Part shown: in pieces, positions 1 to 35,620 of the stretch
How positions within the stretch are numbered: the first letter of the stretch is position 1
How the letters are laid out: every line of letters begins with the position of its first letter
Assembly: GCF_027409185.1 (NCBI RefSeq)
Contig: NC_084472.1
Coordinates: 19,888,524-19,952,523 of the forward strand
Direction of reading: 5' to 3'
Length of the DNA stretch: 64,000 nucleotides
DNA from: Cynocephalus volans
Lineage: Eukaryota; Chordata; Mammalia; Dermoptera; Cynocephalidae
Position numbers and translations under genes: made by a program
The notes under the pieces: generated by a model
Databases searched by the model: none
Seen by the model: the letters and a program-made list of their open reading frames with translations, nothing else
What the model was told of the DNA's origin: nothing

Positions 1-175
1 ATTTAGTAGAAAAAGAGGACTTTTTCTACTAGTTGCAGGACATAAGCAACCCATGGAATGGTATTAATGCAGATACGTTTCCTGTTCTAATTAAACATGG
101 TCTGCCAAGTGAAAGCTAAAAGTGCCACTTGGGTAATTTTGCTCTTCTTGCAAAATGACAAACAAAACCGCTTAC
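1..175 (-). other. NPC1: NPC1 intron 6, 5' portion
   Basis: Intron sequence begins with the GTAAGC donor at 175-170. Nothing else is recognised up to the window edge. Confidence 0.85.
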
Positions 176-23942
<23,767 letters not shown>

Positions 23943-24850
23943 GCTGCCGCGGTGCAGGCCTGTGGACGTCGGCGAGGGTTCGGCTAGCTCGTCTCGCTCG
24001 GTCCACGACTACAGCTTCACTTCCCCGGGCTGTTTCAGGACCCGGCGCCTGACTAGCGAGGGAGGGAGGGAAAGAGCGCGAGCAGGCCCAGGCGCAGGCA
24101 ACGACAGGCTGCGCGCGCAGGTCAGGGAAAAAGGCGTCGTCGGCTCCTCTCCGTGTGGGCGGTGCTGCAGCCCGGACGCCCAGTGCCCGTTCTGGGGCGG
24201 GGCCGAGCCGGGGTGGGCGGGCCCGGGGCGGGGCCTAGCGGGCGGGGCTGTGCCGCGCCGACCGCGGGACTTCCCCGGGGTCAGGGCGCTGTCCTTCTCT
24301 TTTGCCTTGCTGTCCCTGGGCGCGCGGCGTTGGGGCTGGGGTTTCCAGACTTGGGCAGCTGAACTGTGGGAATCTGGCCTGAGAGGATATTAATGGAGTT
24401 GTGTCAACAGTATCTGGTTTTGATGCTTTGATTTGTCTCCTGGGTTGGAGAGGGTGGGCGAGGTTTTAGCAAATGTGAGTAATTGGAGACTTTTCCCAAT
24501 TAAGGTCTCACTCATGGAATATGTATTTATTTCGGCCCGATTAACACTCGGAGCAAGTTCTCCTCCCAAACCCAGTCACCCCAAAGGAATCTGTGCCTGG
24601 GCACCCTCTGGCAAAGCTCGGGGTGGTGACGCGCAGTGGCCTGACCGCGTTGTGATCCGAAAGCGCCAGGAGACGGAGCGCGGAGGTGGGTGGTGCCACC
24701 CTATCTTTGTTTACTGTCAACTCAGTCCACGGTCGGAAAAGCGCTAGAACCGCACCACCTGCCGGCGGAGCCACGCGTAGCGCAGTGGAAGTGAGAACCC
24801 CAAAGTATGTCTCAGAGATGGGGACCAGGGTTGTTCTTCTGGGGAGGGCG

Positions 24851-24930
24851 CTGGCTGGTACAGGGATCGAACCCCGGCCTGTGGGGTTATCAGCACCACG
24901 CTCTAACTAATTAAGCTAACCGGTCAGCCC
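24851..24930 (-). mobile_element. tRNA-Ile-type monomeric SINE
   Basis: Reversed monomer: CTGGCTGGTACAGGGATCGA to AGCTAACCGGTCAGCCC. The reverse complement reads as a tRNA-Ile-like A box and B box. It lies about 560 bases upstream of the NPC1 GC-box cluster. Confidence 0.8.
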
Positions 24931-25505
24931 TCAGAGTTGATTTTAAGCTCTGAAGTCAGTTAAAGGAGAGGCATCTTTGTTTTTGAGCCGTGCCGTTATA
25001 TGAGTGTAAACTCGTATTTTTTGTCTCGCACTTATTTACTTTTATTTTTAATCTTTTTTTTGTACTTATTTTTATAGTATGTATTTCTGGTAACATTTTC
25101 CCTAACATTTCAATTATTCAGACCATTCAAAAGCATCAGCCATTTCCATTTTCAAGTTAAGAAAATGGAGATTAAGGATCTCTTTCCCAATTGTGGAAGC
25201 CAATTTATAATGAAAAGACTAAATACCCATCAGTAGCAATGACCAAACCCAGCCCTAGGTAGGACCATGATGAAGGTGACCTTCCCATCGCTACCTTACA
25301 AAGCACTTTTTCCATTACTGTCTTACCTCCTCACGTCTTCAGCCATGCAATATTCACCCAGCTGGTTGGGCTGTGTAAGTCTAGGCATTTCCTCTGGACC
25401 TTCGGCCCTACATCTTTCATGACCACCTCCTGGCCCTGTGTGCTCTCCTCCTCCCCAGACTCACTGCTGGTGGTTCTGCTGATGACAAAGTAATATGCTT
25501 TAATG

Positions 25506-25698
25506 TAGGGGGTCTCAAAGTGTGGTCACTGGCCCAGCAGCAGCAGCAGCAGCAGCTCCTGGGAACTTGTTAGAAATGCAAATTCTCAGGCTTCACCCTA
25601 GGCCTACTGAATCAGAAACTTGGGGTGGGCCTGGTCATTTGTGTTTTAACAAGCCCTCCAAGTGGTTCCAATGCACAGTCAAGTTCAAGAACCACTGC
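25506..25698 (+). mobile_element. MER5A hAT element with CAG expansion
   Basis: Matches the familiar MER5A pattern: GGTCTCAAAGTGTGGTC, GAACTTGTTAGAAATGCAAA, CTACTGAATCAGAAACTTGG and AACCACTG. A pure CAG run of seven units sits inside at about 25,533-25,555. Confidence 0.85.
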
Positions 25699-26169
25699 TG
25701 TAATCTTCTACCTAGATCCTGGCTGGTTATTTACCCTTCCAATTTTAGCAAAGTCCTAGTGGGGGTGGGGAGTGGGGGGAGAACTACCTTTACTAAATAA
25801 TTGACTTGAGTAAAGGCAACTTCAAGCACTTTTCTGGGATGACAGAAATTTTGATGCCCCTACAAATTAGGTCCCCCATTCACCAACACAGTATTAAAAA
25901 GATTTAGCTATATTTTTTCTAGTTCTCAAGTCTTTCATACAGCTTCAATTATGCCTAATAGCCTAGGTAATTTATTTATAGACCATCTTTCTAAGAAAAA
26001 TATTTTGCTGATAAAAGTAATCCTGTTTACGGTAGAAACTTTGAAAATACACAAAAGTTTAGAGATAAGAATAAAAAAAATTAATAATTCCACCCTATTG
26101 ATAATCTGTGTCACATTATGGTGTATTTTGTACATTTATGAAAATTGTTTTAACATATTTGCGTATGGG

Positions 26170-26560
26170 TGAGAAGGTGTGATACATTTCCTCACCTGTC
26201 TTAAGAGTCAAGGCCAATACTCCTATAACAAAAGTCAGGTTAACAAGGGAAATACATTTATTGAACCAAAGTTTTATGTGACATGGCAGCCTTCAGAACA
26301 GAGACCCAAAAGCCCAAGGGAAAATTGTCCATTTTTATGCTTAGATTCAATGAAGAGTGGACAGCTGTGTAGAAATGTGATGGGACAAAAAGGGACTGAT
26401 CTAATAGTAATTGACTGAGGGAAGAAACCCACAAGCCCTGTGTGTTCAGATTCTTCTCGGTCTTTCTGTGTAGCATTCCTTCCTCCATGGTATAGGGCAG
26501 GACGCCTTGTGGAATGAGGGTCTTATGATCTACTTTCAGATAAGGTAGGTGTAGTGGCTT
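26170..26560 (-). mobile_element. LTR-like repeat, copy B
   Basis: Opposite-strand relative of copy A. Read on the minus strand it has an AATAAA near its 3' part and ends near GGAAATGTATCACA. The 5' part present in copy A is missing. Confidence 0.65.
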
Positions 26561-26639
26561 GAATAATGTACCACCAAAACTCACTTAAGCTTGAATTGTG
26601 TCCCCAAGACAAAATTCTCCTTAGCTGGCAGATGGAAGA

Positions 26640-27420
26640 GGAAGACTATAAACACATTCATGGTAATAGTTTTTAATCCATTACAGAATTAATTTAATCC
26701 ATCTCTTGTTGGACATTTACTTTGTTACTTGTTTTTGGAGGCAATGATGCAATGAACAAACATCCTTGTACCTAAATCTTTGCAATCACATACAAATAGA
26801 ACTGTTGGAAAATTTTTTATATTGTTGGATCAAAGGAAAGGTATTTAAATTTTGATTATTGTCAAAATGTCCTCCAAAGAGATTGCAGTTTACACTTTGA
26901 CCAACAGCATGTGGAAGTTCCTTATCCCCCACTCCCTTGCCAATACTTATCTTTACCATTCTTATAGGCGAAAAATGGCATGCGATGAGGCCTGGCTGGT
27001 TATTTCAGTTGTAATTCCAGTAGTTTCAGCATGATGCTGATAACACCAAGGCCCAGGGTTCGATCCCTATACCACCCAGCTGCTAAAAAAAGGTGGAAAA
27101 TGGGGGTGGGGGGGAAAGATGCTTTAATGTATTTTTTAAATTATAAGTGAGATTAAGAATCTTAATATATTTATAAATTTTTTTGTGTTCTTCATTTTTA
27201 TTAGATTTTCTTTTTCATATTGACTTGTAAAAGCTGTTTATTAAGAAAATTAACCTGTTGATCTAGCATATGTATTGCAGATTCTTTTACTAGTTTATTA
27301 GTTTTCAGGATTATAAAAAATTAGTTGATGTTTTCCTCTAAAATTTTAATGATTTCATAAAAACAATGATCCATCTAGAATTATTTTGCTGTAAGGAATG
27401 CTGTAAGGATCCAGCTCCTC
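26640..27420 (-). mobile_element. L1 LINE fragment, split by a SINE
   Basis: Diverged reversed L1 sequence with the AAAATGTCCTCCAAAGAGAT and CCTTGCCAATACTTATC patterns. A monomeric SINE interrupts it at 26988. Confidence 0.65.
26988..27085 (+). mobile_element. tRNA-Ile-type monomeric SINE, diverged
   Basis: Forward monomer with GCCTGGCTGGTTATTTCAG, then TGATAACACCAAGGCCCAGG, GTTCGATCCC and the end CACCCAGCTGCTAAAAAAA. It interrupts a reversed L1. Confidence 0.75.
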
Positions 27421-27484
27421 TACTCCCCCAGAGCTCCAGCAATCACATGAATACTGCTCTTCTTAAGGTCATCATTGTTTGTGT

Positions 27485-27670
27485 TTTTTTTAATTGAAAT
27501 ATATTGATTATATGTATTTGTCGGGTACAGAGTTGAATATCAGTACATGTCTACAATGTGTGATGATCAAATCAGGGTAGTTAGCATATTCATCATTACA
27601 AAACTTAACCCTTTCTTTGTGACTTGGCCTCTTAGTAGCATTCAACACAATTGAGCACACTGTACTCTAT
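27485..27670 (-). mobile_element. L1 3'-end fragment
   Basis: Reversed L1 3' end, with GGGTACAGAGTTGAATATCA and GATCAAATCAGGGTAGTTAG. It is clearly related to the fragments near 7,600 and 41,500. Confidence 0.75.
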
Positions 27671-28104
27671 AAAACATATTCTTCTTTAAGCTTCGCTCTC
27701 CTGGATTCCCTCATTGGCTAAGTATGGAGGATATCTTATCTCCTAGACTAAGGACATGATTTGAGCTGGAAATTCATGTTATTAAAATTCCATTGCAGCA
27801 AAATAACTTGATTTCTTCTAAAATAAAGTTTTTTTTTTCTTTTTTCTGTGGCTGATTTGCAGACTTCAAAGTATGCAGGTGATTCAACTGGACAAAGAAA
27901 AAAAAAAAACTGCTTAACTGCTGCACAGATTGCAAGCTTACCCAGTTCTTGACTTGAAACCTAAAGTTCAGTAATAGAAAATGAAGACAGAGATGGGCCT
28001 TTATGGAAACAGATACAACTGACTTCATCTCCTGCTGAGGCCATTGCACATGGATCAGACATCTTCGTTACTTTTCTTATTTCCTTTACTGTTTTTTCTT
28101 CTCT

Positions 28105-28470
28105 GCCATAAAATATCATAGACTGCGTGGCTGAACAACAGGAATTCATTTTTTACAGTTCTAAAGGCTGGAAAGTCCAAGATCGACATCAGGAATTGAT
28201 ATGGTTCCTGGTGAGAGGTCTCTTTCTGGCTTACAGACAGCTGCCTTCTCCCTGTGTCCTCACATGGCCTTTCCTTGATGCATGCTCTCAGGAAGAGGGA
28301 GATCTCTCTCTCTTCTTCTTCTACCAATTCTATTGGACTAAGGCCCTACCCTTATGACCTCATTTAACCTTAATTACCTCCTAAAAGCCTTATCTCCAAA
28401 TACAATCATATAGTGGGGTTAGGGCTTCAACGTATGAATCTTGAGGGGACACAGTTTGGTCAGGGCTGCA
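28105..28470 (-). mobile_element. MLT1-like LTR
   Basis: Reversed MaLR features: CTAAAGGCTGGAAAGTCCAA, CCTGTGTCCTCACATGGCCT-like, GACCTCATTTAACCTTAATT and ACCTCCTAAAAGCCTTATCT. Confidence 0.75.
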
Positions 28471-29147
28471 TTACAGCTTTTGTGGACCCTTGGAACCTTT
28501 GCCTTTGAGGGCCCCTTCCTCCTTCCCCCCCCTAAAAAAACATTTAAGATTATAGTTTTCAACTGTACTGGTATAAAGACAAATATAATCCCAGATAGAT
28601 TCATTATTATATACTATTATTACATTCATATTTTTCATCTGATTTTAAAAGAAATTAAATTTGAAACATTTTCATGGAAACTTAAAAGTATTGTGAGCCC
28701 CAGGCACTGTGCCAACTATGCCTAATGGATAAGTTTGCCCTGTTTTTGCTGCTAATGCTGTAGAATTCCCTGTAGTATTCATAGACATCGTAAGTATTGC
28801 TGATAGTCTGCCCCCAAACAGCCCCAGGACCGCAGCTAGGCCGCCTCTAAAAGAACCACCTGTAGATGGAAGGAGGCTGTCCAGTTGAACGCAGGGAACA
28901 GGAGTAGGTGACCAGCTCACACTTCTCTTCCTCTGTCGGTCTACAAATTGCCTACACATTTTGGTGAAATATGGAAGACTTTGAGTTAATGCTTCTGCCA
29001 ACCCCCTAAAAAGGTTCATGTTGAGCATTTTTGAGAACTTCTTTTGGTAACAGACCTTTTTCTTTTTTACTTTTAACTAAGATACACATATATAAAGTGT
29101 AGAAAGCTCACATGTACAACTCTATGAGTTTTTACAGATTACACACT

Positions 29148-29647
29148 TATATTAGTTATCTATTACCACACATCAAGTTACCCCAAAACTTAATGGATTA
29201 AAAGAACAAACATTTATTATATCCCAGTTTCTGCCAGTCAGGGATTTGGGTGGTTCTGTGTGATTCTAGCTCAGGGTCTCTCATAAGATTGAGGTCAAGA
29301 TGTTGGCCCAGGCTATTATCTGAAGTCTTGCCTGGGGCTGGAGGGTTCTGCTTCCAAGATGCCATGGGAAGGAGGCCTCAGTTTCCCTCCACGTGGGCCC
29401 CTCTGTAGGCTGTTGAGTGTCTGGTTGGCAGCTGGCTTCCTCCAGAATGGGTGATCCAAGAGAGAGTGAGAGCAAGGCAAAGCCATAATGTCCTTTATGA
29501 TTTAGTCTCAGATGTGACATGTCACTTCCGCCATATTCTGCTGGTCACACAGACCAGTCCTGATACAGTGTAGGAGGGGACTACATAAGGACAAGAATAC
29601 CAGAGGGAGGGGAGCACTGGGGGGCCATTGTGGAGGCTGGCTACCAC
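29148..29647 (-). mobile_element. LTR-like element (MaLR type) inside L1
   Basis: A block of about 500 bp, from TTAGTTATCTATTACCACAC to TGGAGGCTGGCTACCACA, interrupts an L1. It resembles widespread mammalian LTRs of the ERVL-MaLR group, though I cannot fix the family. Confidence 0.55.
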
Positions 29648-29867
29648 AACGTCCATGTAGCCAACACCCAGAGGGCGGATAGAGAACACTGTTAGCACTC
29701 GAGAAGGCTCCTTCCTGCCCTTCCCACTCAATATCATCCCCACCTCTAACCAAGAGGTAGTCAGTATTCTGACTTCTATCACCATAAATTGGTTTTGCCT
29801 GTTCTTGAACGTCATGTAAATGGGGCCATACTCTCCACATTGCTTGTAGCCATAGTTCATCCTCTTT

Positions 29868-29906
29868 CTTTCTTTCTTTCTTTCTTTTTTTTTTTTTTTT
29901 TTTTTA
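29868..29906. repeat. TTTC repeat joined to poly-T
   Basis: Repeated CTTT units followed by a T-run. Confidence 0.85.
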
Positions 29907-30910
29907 CTGCTGAGTGGTATTCCATGGTATAAAAACACCATGGCAGACATTTGGATTGTTTTCAGTTTGGGCTTTTATGAATAAAGTTGCCATGGGCATT
30001 CAGGTAGGTGTCTTCTATTCAACATATGTACTCAATTCTTTCGAGTTCTGCAATAGACTTTTAAAACTCCATACTTAAGCCAAATTTTATAGACATCTTC
30101 TTTTAAAATAGCTTCCAGCTACAACTCATGACTTTAGTGCCAAAGGTTACAACTGACTCAGATACAGGGCGTTGTTGGTCAGACTTACGGTAAAATGTTA
30201 CTCACCCTTGTAAGGGCGCTCGAGTTGGTGGTTAATCCAGTTACGGGCTGTGGTGTGACTTCCATTCAGATAGGATGCTGTCAGTGTGGGCATAACTTGC
30301 CGTTTAGCAGTCAGGGTTTCGGAGTGGCATTCCCTTCCTGGGAGGACTCAGTCGCATGATGCAGCAGTTTCCTCTGCGTAGGGTGGGTTTTGGTCTAATC
30401 TTTCCTAAAAGAGACAGTCCAATTGCTGTAAACTGAAGGCTTTCTTCCTAAGATTGTTCTTGAAGCCTTAACTGTGGGAAGTAGGAAAAATAACAGCATT
30501 TCCTCATTAAAGATTAGAGGGTTAAAGCCTAGCGAGGCAGGCAAGAACCAAAGGCAGGGTAAGTAATTCTTTCTGCTGACAGAGATAAAGCTGATGGGGC
30601 ATGAAGGAACTGAACTGAACTAACTTCCTTTAATTGTTAAAACATAACTTCATTCATATTTTGAAATGATCTTAAAGTACTGCTAAAAATAAGGGTAAGG
30701 GCACCAGGAAAATATTCTAAAACTTTCCAGTCTCACTAATATATAAATTATGTAACTGAGGGCTGAATATTATCAAAGATCCTAGAGAAAATATCTGTTA
30801 CTGGTTTACCACATTGTGTTCAGCAGGTTAAGCAAAGTAAAGAGGCAGGCTGGGCTCTCAGCTAGAGGAATGTGAAATTAATTATCCTAATTTTGCCCAT
30901 AGTATAACTT

Positions 30911-31086
30911 TTTTTTTTTTTTTTTTTTTTTTAAAGATGACTGGTAAGGGGATCTTAACCCTTGACTTGGTGTCGTCAGCACCACGCTCACCCAGTGAGC
31001 TAACCGGCCATCGCTATATGGGATCTGAACCCGGGGCCTTGGTGTTACCAGCACCGCACTCTCCCGAGTGAGCAATGGGCTGGCCC
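30911..31086 (-). mobile_element. tRNA-Ile-type dimeric SINE
   Basis: Reversed full dimer with poly-T, AAAGATGACTGGTAAGGGGA and the terminal GGGCTGGCCC. The duplication GTATAACTT is at 30902-30910 and 31087-31095. Confidence 0.9.
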
Positions 31087-31214
31087 GTATAACTTGTTTT
31101 TTTGTTTTTGTTTTCCATATTTTGAAGAACAAGTAAGTACAAGGGCATGAGCTGATGGGGACAGTGATATGGAAAATCAGAACATGGTGTGATCATTCTC
31201 TCTCAAAGCCAGTT

Positions 31215-31370
31215 TTCCTCAGCTTTAAGGTGGGAATAACAGTACCTGTCTTGTAGGATTGTTGTCAGGGTTAAGTGAGAAAATGCATATAAACATTGAG
31301 ATTATCTATGTACAGTATTTAGCACATAACAATCCCTTAACAAATGTTAGTGGCTGTTTTTATTGTTATT
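31215..31370 (+). mobile_element. MIR SINE
   Basis: Forward MIR 3' half with GTGGGAATAACAGTACCTGT and TATTTAGCACATAACAAT. Confidence 0.75.
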
Positions 31371-32398
31371 ATTATTTATCTACAGACTCCTCGCCTGGTT
31401 GCCACCTGTGAAACTCATCCAGTTCCAGCATCAAAACCACATTGGTTATAAAATTAGGAACTCAGCTTCCTACCTCTATAATCTGCAGGTCCACCCCAAA
31501 ATGCAGGCATCTCTGGTTCCAAGCAGCCTGGTTTTTGGGGATTCTCTTTTCCTCTGCCTAGGTATCTCATTGTAGGTTATTGATGAGACATAGCTTTCTT
31601 GTGCTTTCAAAGAATGGATGGAGCAGACAGAAGCTAGAATGGCTATGAAGTCGTCTTCTCCAGATTCCTGGTGTTGCTACTGCAAATATGTTTCCTACAC
31701 GAAAAGTTCTGCAAAACCACCAGCTATTTCTCAAGAGAAAGCTATTCCAAAGGACTGAAGAGCCAGGAGCATCAGAGACAATAAACATAGAAATTAGGAG
31801 TTTTTTATTTTCAGTGTCTTCAGTATCGATACCAAGAATTTATGTTTGAATGAAAACCTTCTGGGATCATTACCAACATTCTTCACAGTAGAAATAATTA
31901 AATCGTAGGTCCATTAGTAAAATAAAGCTTAAAGATCTATACAGGATCCAAATATCAATATATTTATCAACGGAGTTGATAGAAATAACTTCTGATTTAA
32001 AATAAATGAAAAAGCAGCAAAGGAAAATTGGGTAGTATATTAACTTTATTTTGAATTATAACATGGAATGTGTCATCAAACAAATGAATGTAATGAAAAA
32101 CTTTTGTAGTTCAATTAAGCATACAATTTGCCTAGGAATTGCTAGTATTAAGTCTTAGGAAGCAAAGCTAACTGAATTGTGAATTAGATGAACATAAAAT
32201 AAGAATCATCTACATTACATATGTGTAAACTAAAATGCAATTTTTAAAATAACAGACCTTTCATTGTCTTTGGTAAGTAATTAATCATCTTCCCTGCAAT
32301 GGATAATGTGATCCTTCTAAACTAGACCCCTCTTACCTATACTAGGAAGGCCTCCACTAAACATTGTTAAAGCCACTGGTTTCCTTTTTGTGGCCCTA

Positions 32399-32561
32399 TG
32401 TTGGGAAAATAGAATAGTTTGGTCTGGGCCCTTGCCTCGGGTTCAGTTGGGTGTGGTTTTAGCACATCCTTTGTAAGCAAATTTGTGTGTGTGTAGTTAG
32501 TATGCATGTGTGCCAATGTATATTTTTAGTTTTGTTGCTATTCTTGTGTTCTTGAGCGAGC

Positions 32562-32615
<54 letters not shown>

Positions 32616-33065
32616 GGTAGAGAGGAGTTTTAGTGAAGCAGGCGGGCAGGCGTCTGTCTTGGGCATCTGCCCAGCGCAGCCGTGCTTTCCAACCTCTGGC
32701 TTACAAGGACCTTTTGGCCTGTTACCTAGCTCATAGACCTGCGTGAAGGGGTCTGGTGACCCAGTCTGGCATATGTCGGGTCTGGTGACCTAGCCTGGCA
32801 TATGAACGGTTTGTGACCTAGTCTGTGAATGGGCTTGAGGGGTCTGGGAGCTCAAGACCCAGCCCTGGCTTGGAGGTTGGCCCAGTCGGCAGTCTTACCA
32901 GCAGGTAAAAGAGCCCGACAACTGGTGTGGTCGAGTAGCTTTACAATTGGTGTCACAAACAGGGTAAAGAGCGCTACAACTGGCGATGTCAACAGAATTA
33001 AAGACATTAGCCTAGCCGTGGCTCCACAATTGGTGTAGTCGGAGCAGGATTAAGAGCATTACACC
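32399..33065 (+). mobile_element. Retrovirus-like fragment with GA run and short repeats
   Basis: The block begins TGTTGGGAAAATAG, contains a long GA run (32,567-32,618), three related units of about 29 bp (32,747-32,830) and several copies of ACAATTGGTGT-like sequence (about 32,918-33,040). TGGTGTAGTCGG near 33,032 resembles the primer-binding region of ERVL-type elements. No open viral gene is present. The assignment is tentative. Confidence 0.45.
32555..32620. repeat. GA simple repeat
   Basis: GAGCGAGCGAGTGAGAGAG leads into a long GA run. Confidence 0.9.
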
Positions 33066-33599
33066 CTAATATCACTCAAGAATATTATTCACTTAAAATG
33101 ACCTAATAGGCCAATGACATGTTTTAATGAAAAACATTAAGTTTGTGATTCATCCCATTTTGTCTTTTGAAACTTTATCAGTACCCATAATACTGTTTTG
33201 TTTTATATTAGTGATGAGCAATTATTTTTGGCATAAGGGCCCTTATGCTTATTAAACATTTATGTCCTCATTATTTTCCTCTTCCAAATAAATATAGCTT
33301 TTTGAAATTCCAGTGGGAGGAAATGTGTATTTGTATAGCTTTGCTGAATAAAAGAATGTCAGTAAGAAAATTGGCATGGCTTTTTAGCTACCAAAATATT
33401 TATATCTGCGTGTTTTAGCAACATAGAGTTTTCTAATCTTTTATCCTGAAATTAGATTGCAGGCTTTTTACATAGCTAGTCAGGCTGTAGGCATCTCTGG
33501 GGGCTGTGGGTTGCTCCTTACTAATTTTGCTTGTGACATTGATCAAAATAAGTGAATTTCTCTTGCATTAATCACAACAAATTTTAGGAGGATACCTTT

Positions 33600-33702
33600 T
33601 TTTTTTTTTTTTTTTTACAGCTGGCTGGTAAGGGGATCCAAACCCTTGACCTTGGTGTTATCAGTACTGTGTTCTAACCAAGTGAGCTAACTGGCCAGCC
33701 TT
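33600..33702 (-). mobile_element. tRNA-Ile-type monomeric SINE
   Basis: A T-run is followed by ACAGCTGGCTGGTAAGGGGA and AGTGAGCTAACTGGCCAGCC. An imperfect duplication around GATACCTT and AATACCTT flanks it. Confidence 0.85.
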
Positions 33703-34395
33703 TAAGAGAATACCTTCTAATTTCAAAAATTCTGTTCTATCATTTACTGACTTAAAGATAATGTTTTTAGTACCACTGCAAGTTGGTTACACAAAAATTC
33801 TTTTAGGATTACATTTCCTGTCATTTTAACATGACTTTACATAGAACATTGGCTGGAAACTAAAGCAGAACATGTACAAGAAAACTAAAAACATTTAAGT
33901 AACAGAAATATAATCAGTGTTTATTATGGCAAATTACAGAAAGAAGGTTTAATTTTTGTGTGTTGCAATTAGGCACTGACAGGTATTTAGACACCATCGA
34001 TTATAAAGTGCATTGAATATAAATTTTGATCCCTCTTAAAGGAATAATTCAATAAAATTCAGGTTTCTTTCTTGGAATCAATCAACCCAAGAACATGCAT
34101 AGATGAACTCTTATTAAATAAATACTAATAACAGTCTTTTATTACTCATACTCCTGCAATAGTAATAGCAACATATTGTACTTGCGTACAGCACATTTTA
34201 TCCAAGGACCTCAAAATCATCGTATCAAGCAATGCAGTGTTAGAAACTCAAAATTCCACAGCATATCTGGTCTATTTACTTATGGCTAGGGAAACAGATT
34301 CCCAACAACAGAACCAAAATAAAAGCTCAACGAGATAAGCCTAAGTTTCTTGTGGTTTGTAATTTTCTGAATTTCCAAATTTGCCACTGGTGTCC

Positions 34396-34905
34396 TGTAA
34401 GAAAATAATGTAAGTGATTCATTTTCAGAAATGACTTATCTGAGAGGGTGTTTTAACTGATTCAGGCCTAGCCCCAAAGTTGTCTGTCTGGTCCAGCCCA
34501 TTCCTGGAGGGTCTCTGAGCAGACAGAGCTCTCCTTGAGATGGTAATTAGTGATTAGCCCCCATTGTTTTCTTCATTCCCTGGTGTTTCTCCCTTCATAG
34601 GGCTTAAGTGGGCTTTTGTTGCTGGCTCATCCTGAGCCCCAAGACAAAGGAATTCCTTGCAAGGGGGTAATAAATTTTAGGCATTGTACAGGAAGATTAT
34701 GCATCCCATCCTACCCAGCCAATGAGAAAGTGCGGGGAGGGACTTGTGTACTAGGGAATAAATTGCTTGCTATGGTCCTTTTCCATGTGCCTGTCCCATT
34801 CACAGACACCCAGACTTGCAAGGTCCTTATTAAAGTCTCACTTCGCTGTATCTTGTGTCTCTGTGTCCATCCTTTGGCATTGGACAGGTGAGGGCATTTC
34901 TCGCA
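34396..34905 (+). mobile_element. Solo LTR of an endogenous retrovirus, complete
   Basis: The 510-bp element has TG and CA ends and the 5-bp duplication TGTCC at 34391-34395 and 34906-34910. It has a CCAATGAGAAAG box near 34,719, a GGAATAAATTGC element and TTATTAAAGTCTCACTTCG near its 3' part, which look like LTR promoter and polyadenylation signals. No viral gene adjoins it. Confidence 0.8.
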
Positions 34906-35620
34906 TGTCCTCACATACCTACAATGTTGACTCTAAGTAAAAATGATTTTTACATGTCAGGAATAAGATGAGGATCAACTAACAAATGCAAAATATGTCT
35001 TTTCTATAGTTCAACAGTCCATCTTTGAATAGCACACAGTGGAAAGTCAGAAGTGGCTTTTTAATAACATATGTTTAACATCATTGATTTTTAATAATCG
35101 TGGCTATGATCCTTGGGTAGAAGAAAACATTTTACACTGGAATGATACACATATTTATGTAAAATATGATGGATCTATATATTTTAGCATATCTACATCT
35201 AACACAAAAGCAAAAGTGCATCTATTCATTGAAGGTCAGCCTTTCAGTCTTTTAAGGGAACAAAGCTTTCTGTCTTCTTGCTTAGTACTAAAAAGCCTAT
35301 TTATCTTAGAGTTTAACTGAGAGACCCAAGTTAGCATAGTTGAAGATGAATTTCTGTGGGACCCATGAATATCTTCGGCCCCCGTGGAGCTCAGTTACAG
35401 GGCAGTGTGAGAAGCCCACAGTAAATAAGGGGAAAGGGTCCCTGAGCCGTTCCGTTTGTGACTCAGTGCACAATGCACAGATCTTCTTTGCAAAGGACCC
35501 ACAGGGTGGGCATTCTGAGCATTTTTTTGCTTAAATGAGTTTCCAACATTGTTTGAAAAGCAATTTTTCTTTGGACAATGTGGTTAAGGTTTCTATCTTT
35601 CCTTCAAATATGGAACTAAG
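34906..35620 (-). other. ANKRD29: Presumed proximal ANKRD29 3' UTR
   Basis: Unique sequence lies between the stop codon and a solo LTR. ATTAAA hexamers on the minus strand, at 35060-35065 and 35090-35095, are possible polyadenylation signals. The UTR may run further, since AATAAA-type hexamers also occur on the minus strand near 33,918 and 34,136. The true 3' end is not resolved. Confidence 0.4.

Larger units (their letters stand above)
29040..30050 (-). mobile_element. L1 LINE fragment split by an LTR-like element
   Basis: Reversed L1 3' UTR sequence occurs at 29,050-29,147 (CATGTACAACTCTATGAGTT) and resumes at 29,648 (GTCCATGTAGCCAACACCC), running to the GAGTGGTATTCCATGGTAT region. The middle is another element. 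A TTTC run and poly-T at 29,868-29,906 also interrupt it. Confidence 0.7.
24300..35620. other. NPC1-ANKRD29 intergenic interval
   Basis: About 11 kb separates the NPC1 promoter from the ANKRD29 stop codon. Both genes read leftward, so this is the upstream region of NPC1 and the downstream region of ANKRD29. It holds a monomeric SINE, MER5A, an LTR-like copy, L1 pieces, two MLT1-like elements, a retrovirus-like block near 32.4-33.1 kb and a solo LTR. I see no intact gene. Sequence of 30,060-30,900 and 31,400-32,390 shows nothing I recognise. Confidence 0.75.

Noticed and set aside
24851..24930. Possible genuine tRNA-Ile gene
   Set aside because: The A and B boxes are tRNA-like, but the stems do not pair well and the same sequence is repeated across the window with A-rich tails, so it is a SINE.
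31390..31800. Possible unannotated exon in the intergenic interval
   Set aside because: Unique-looking sequence, but no frame with known similarity and no clear splice pair could be supported.
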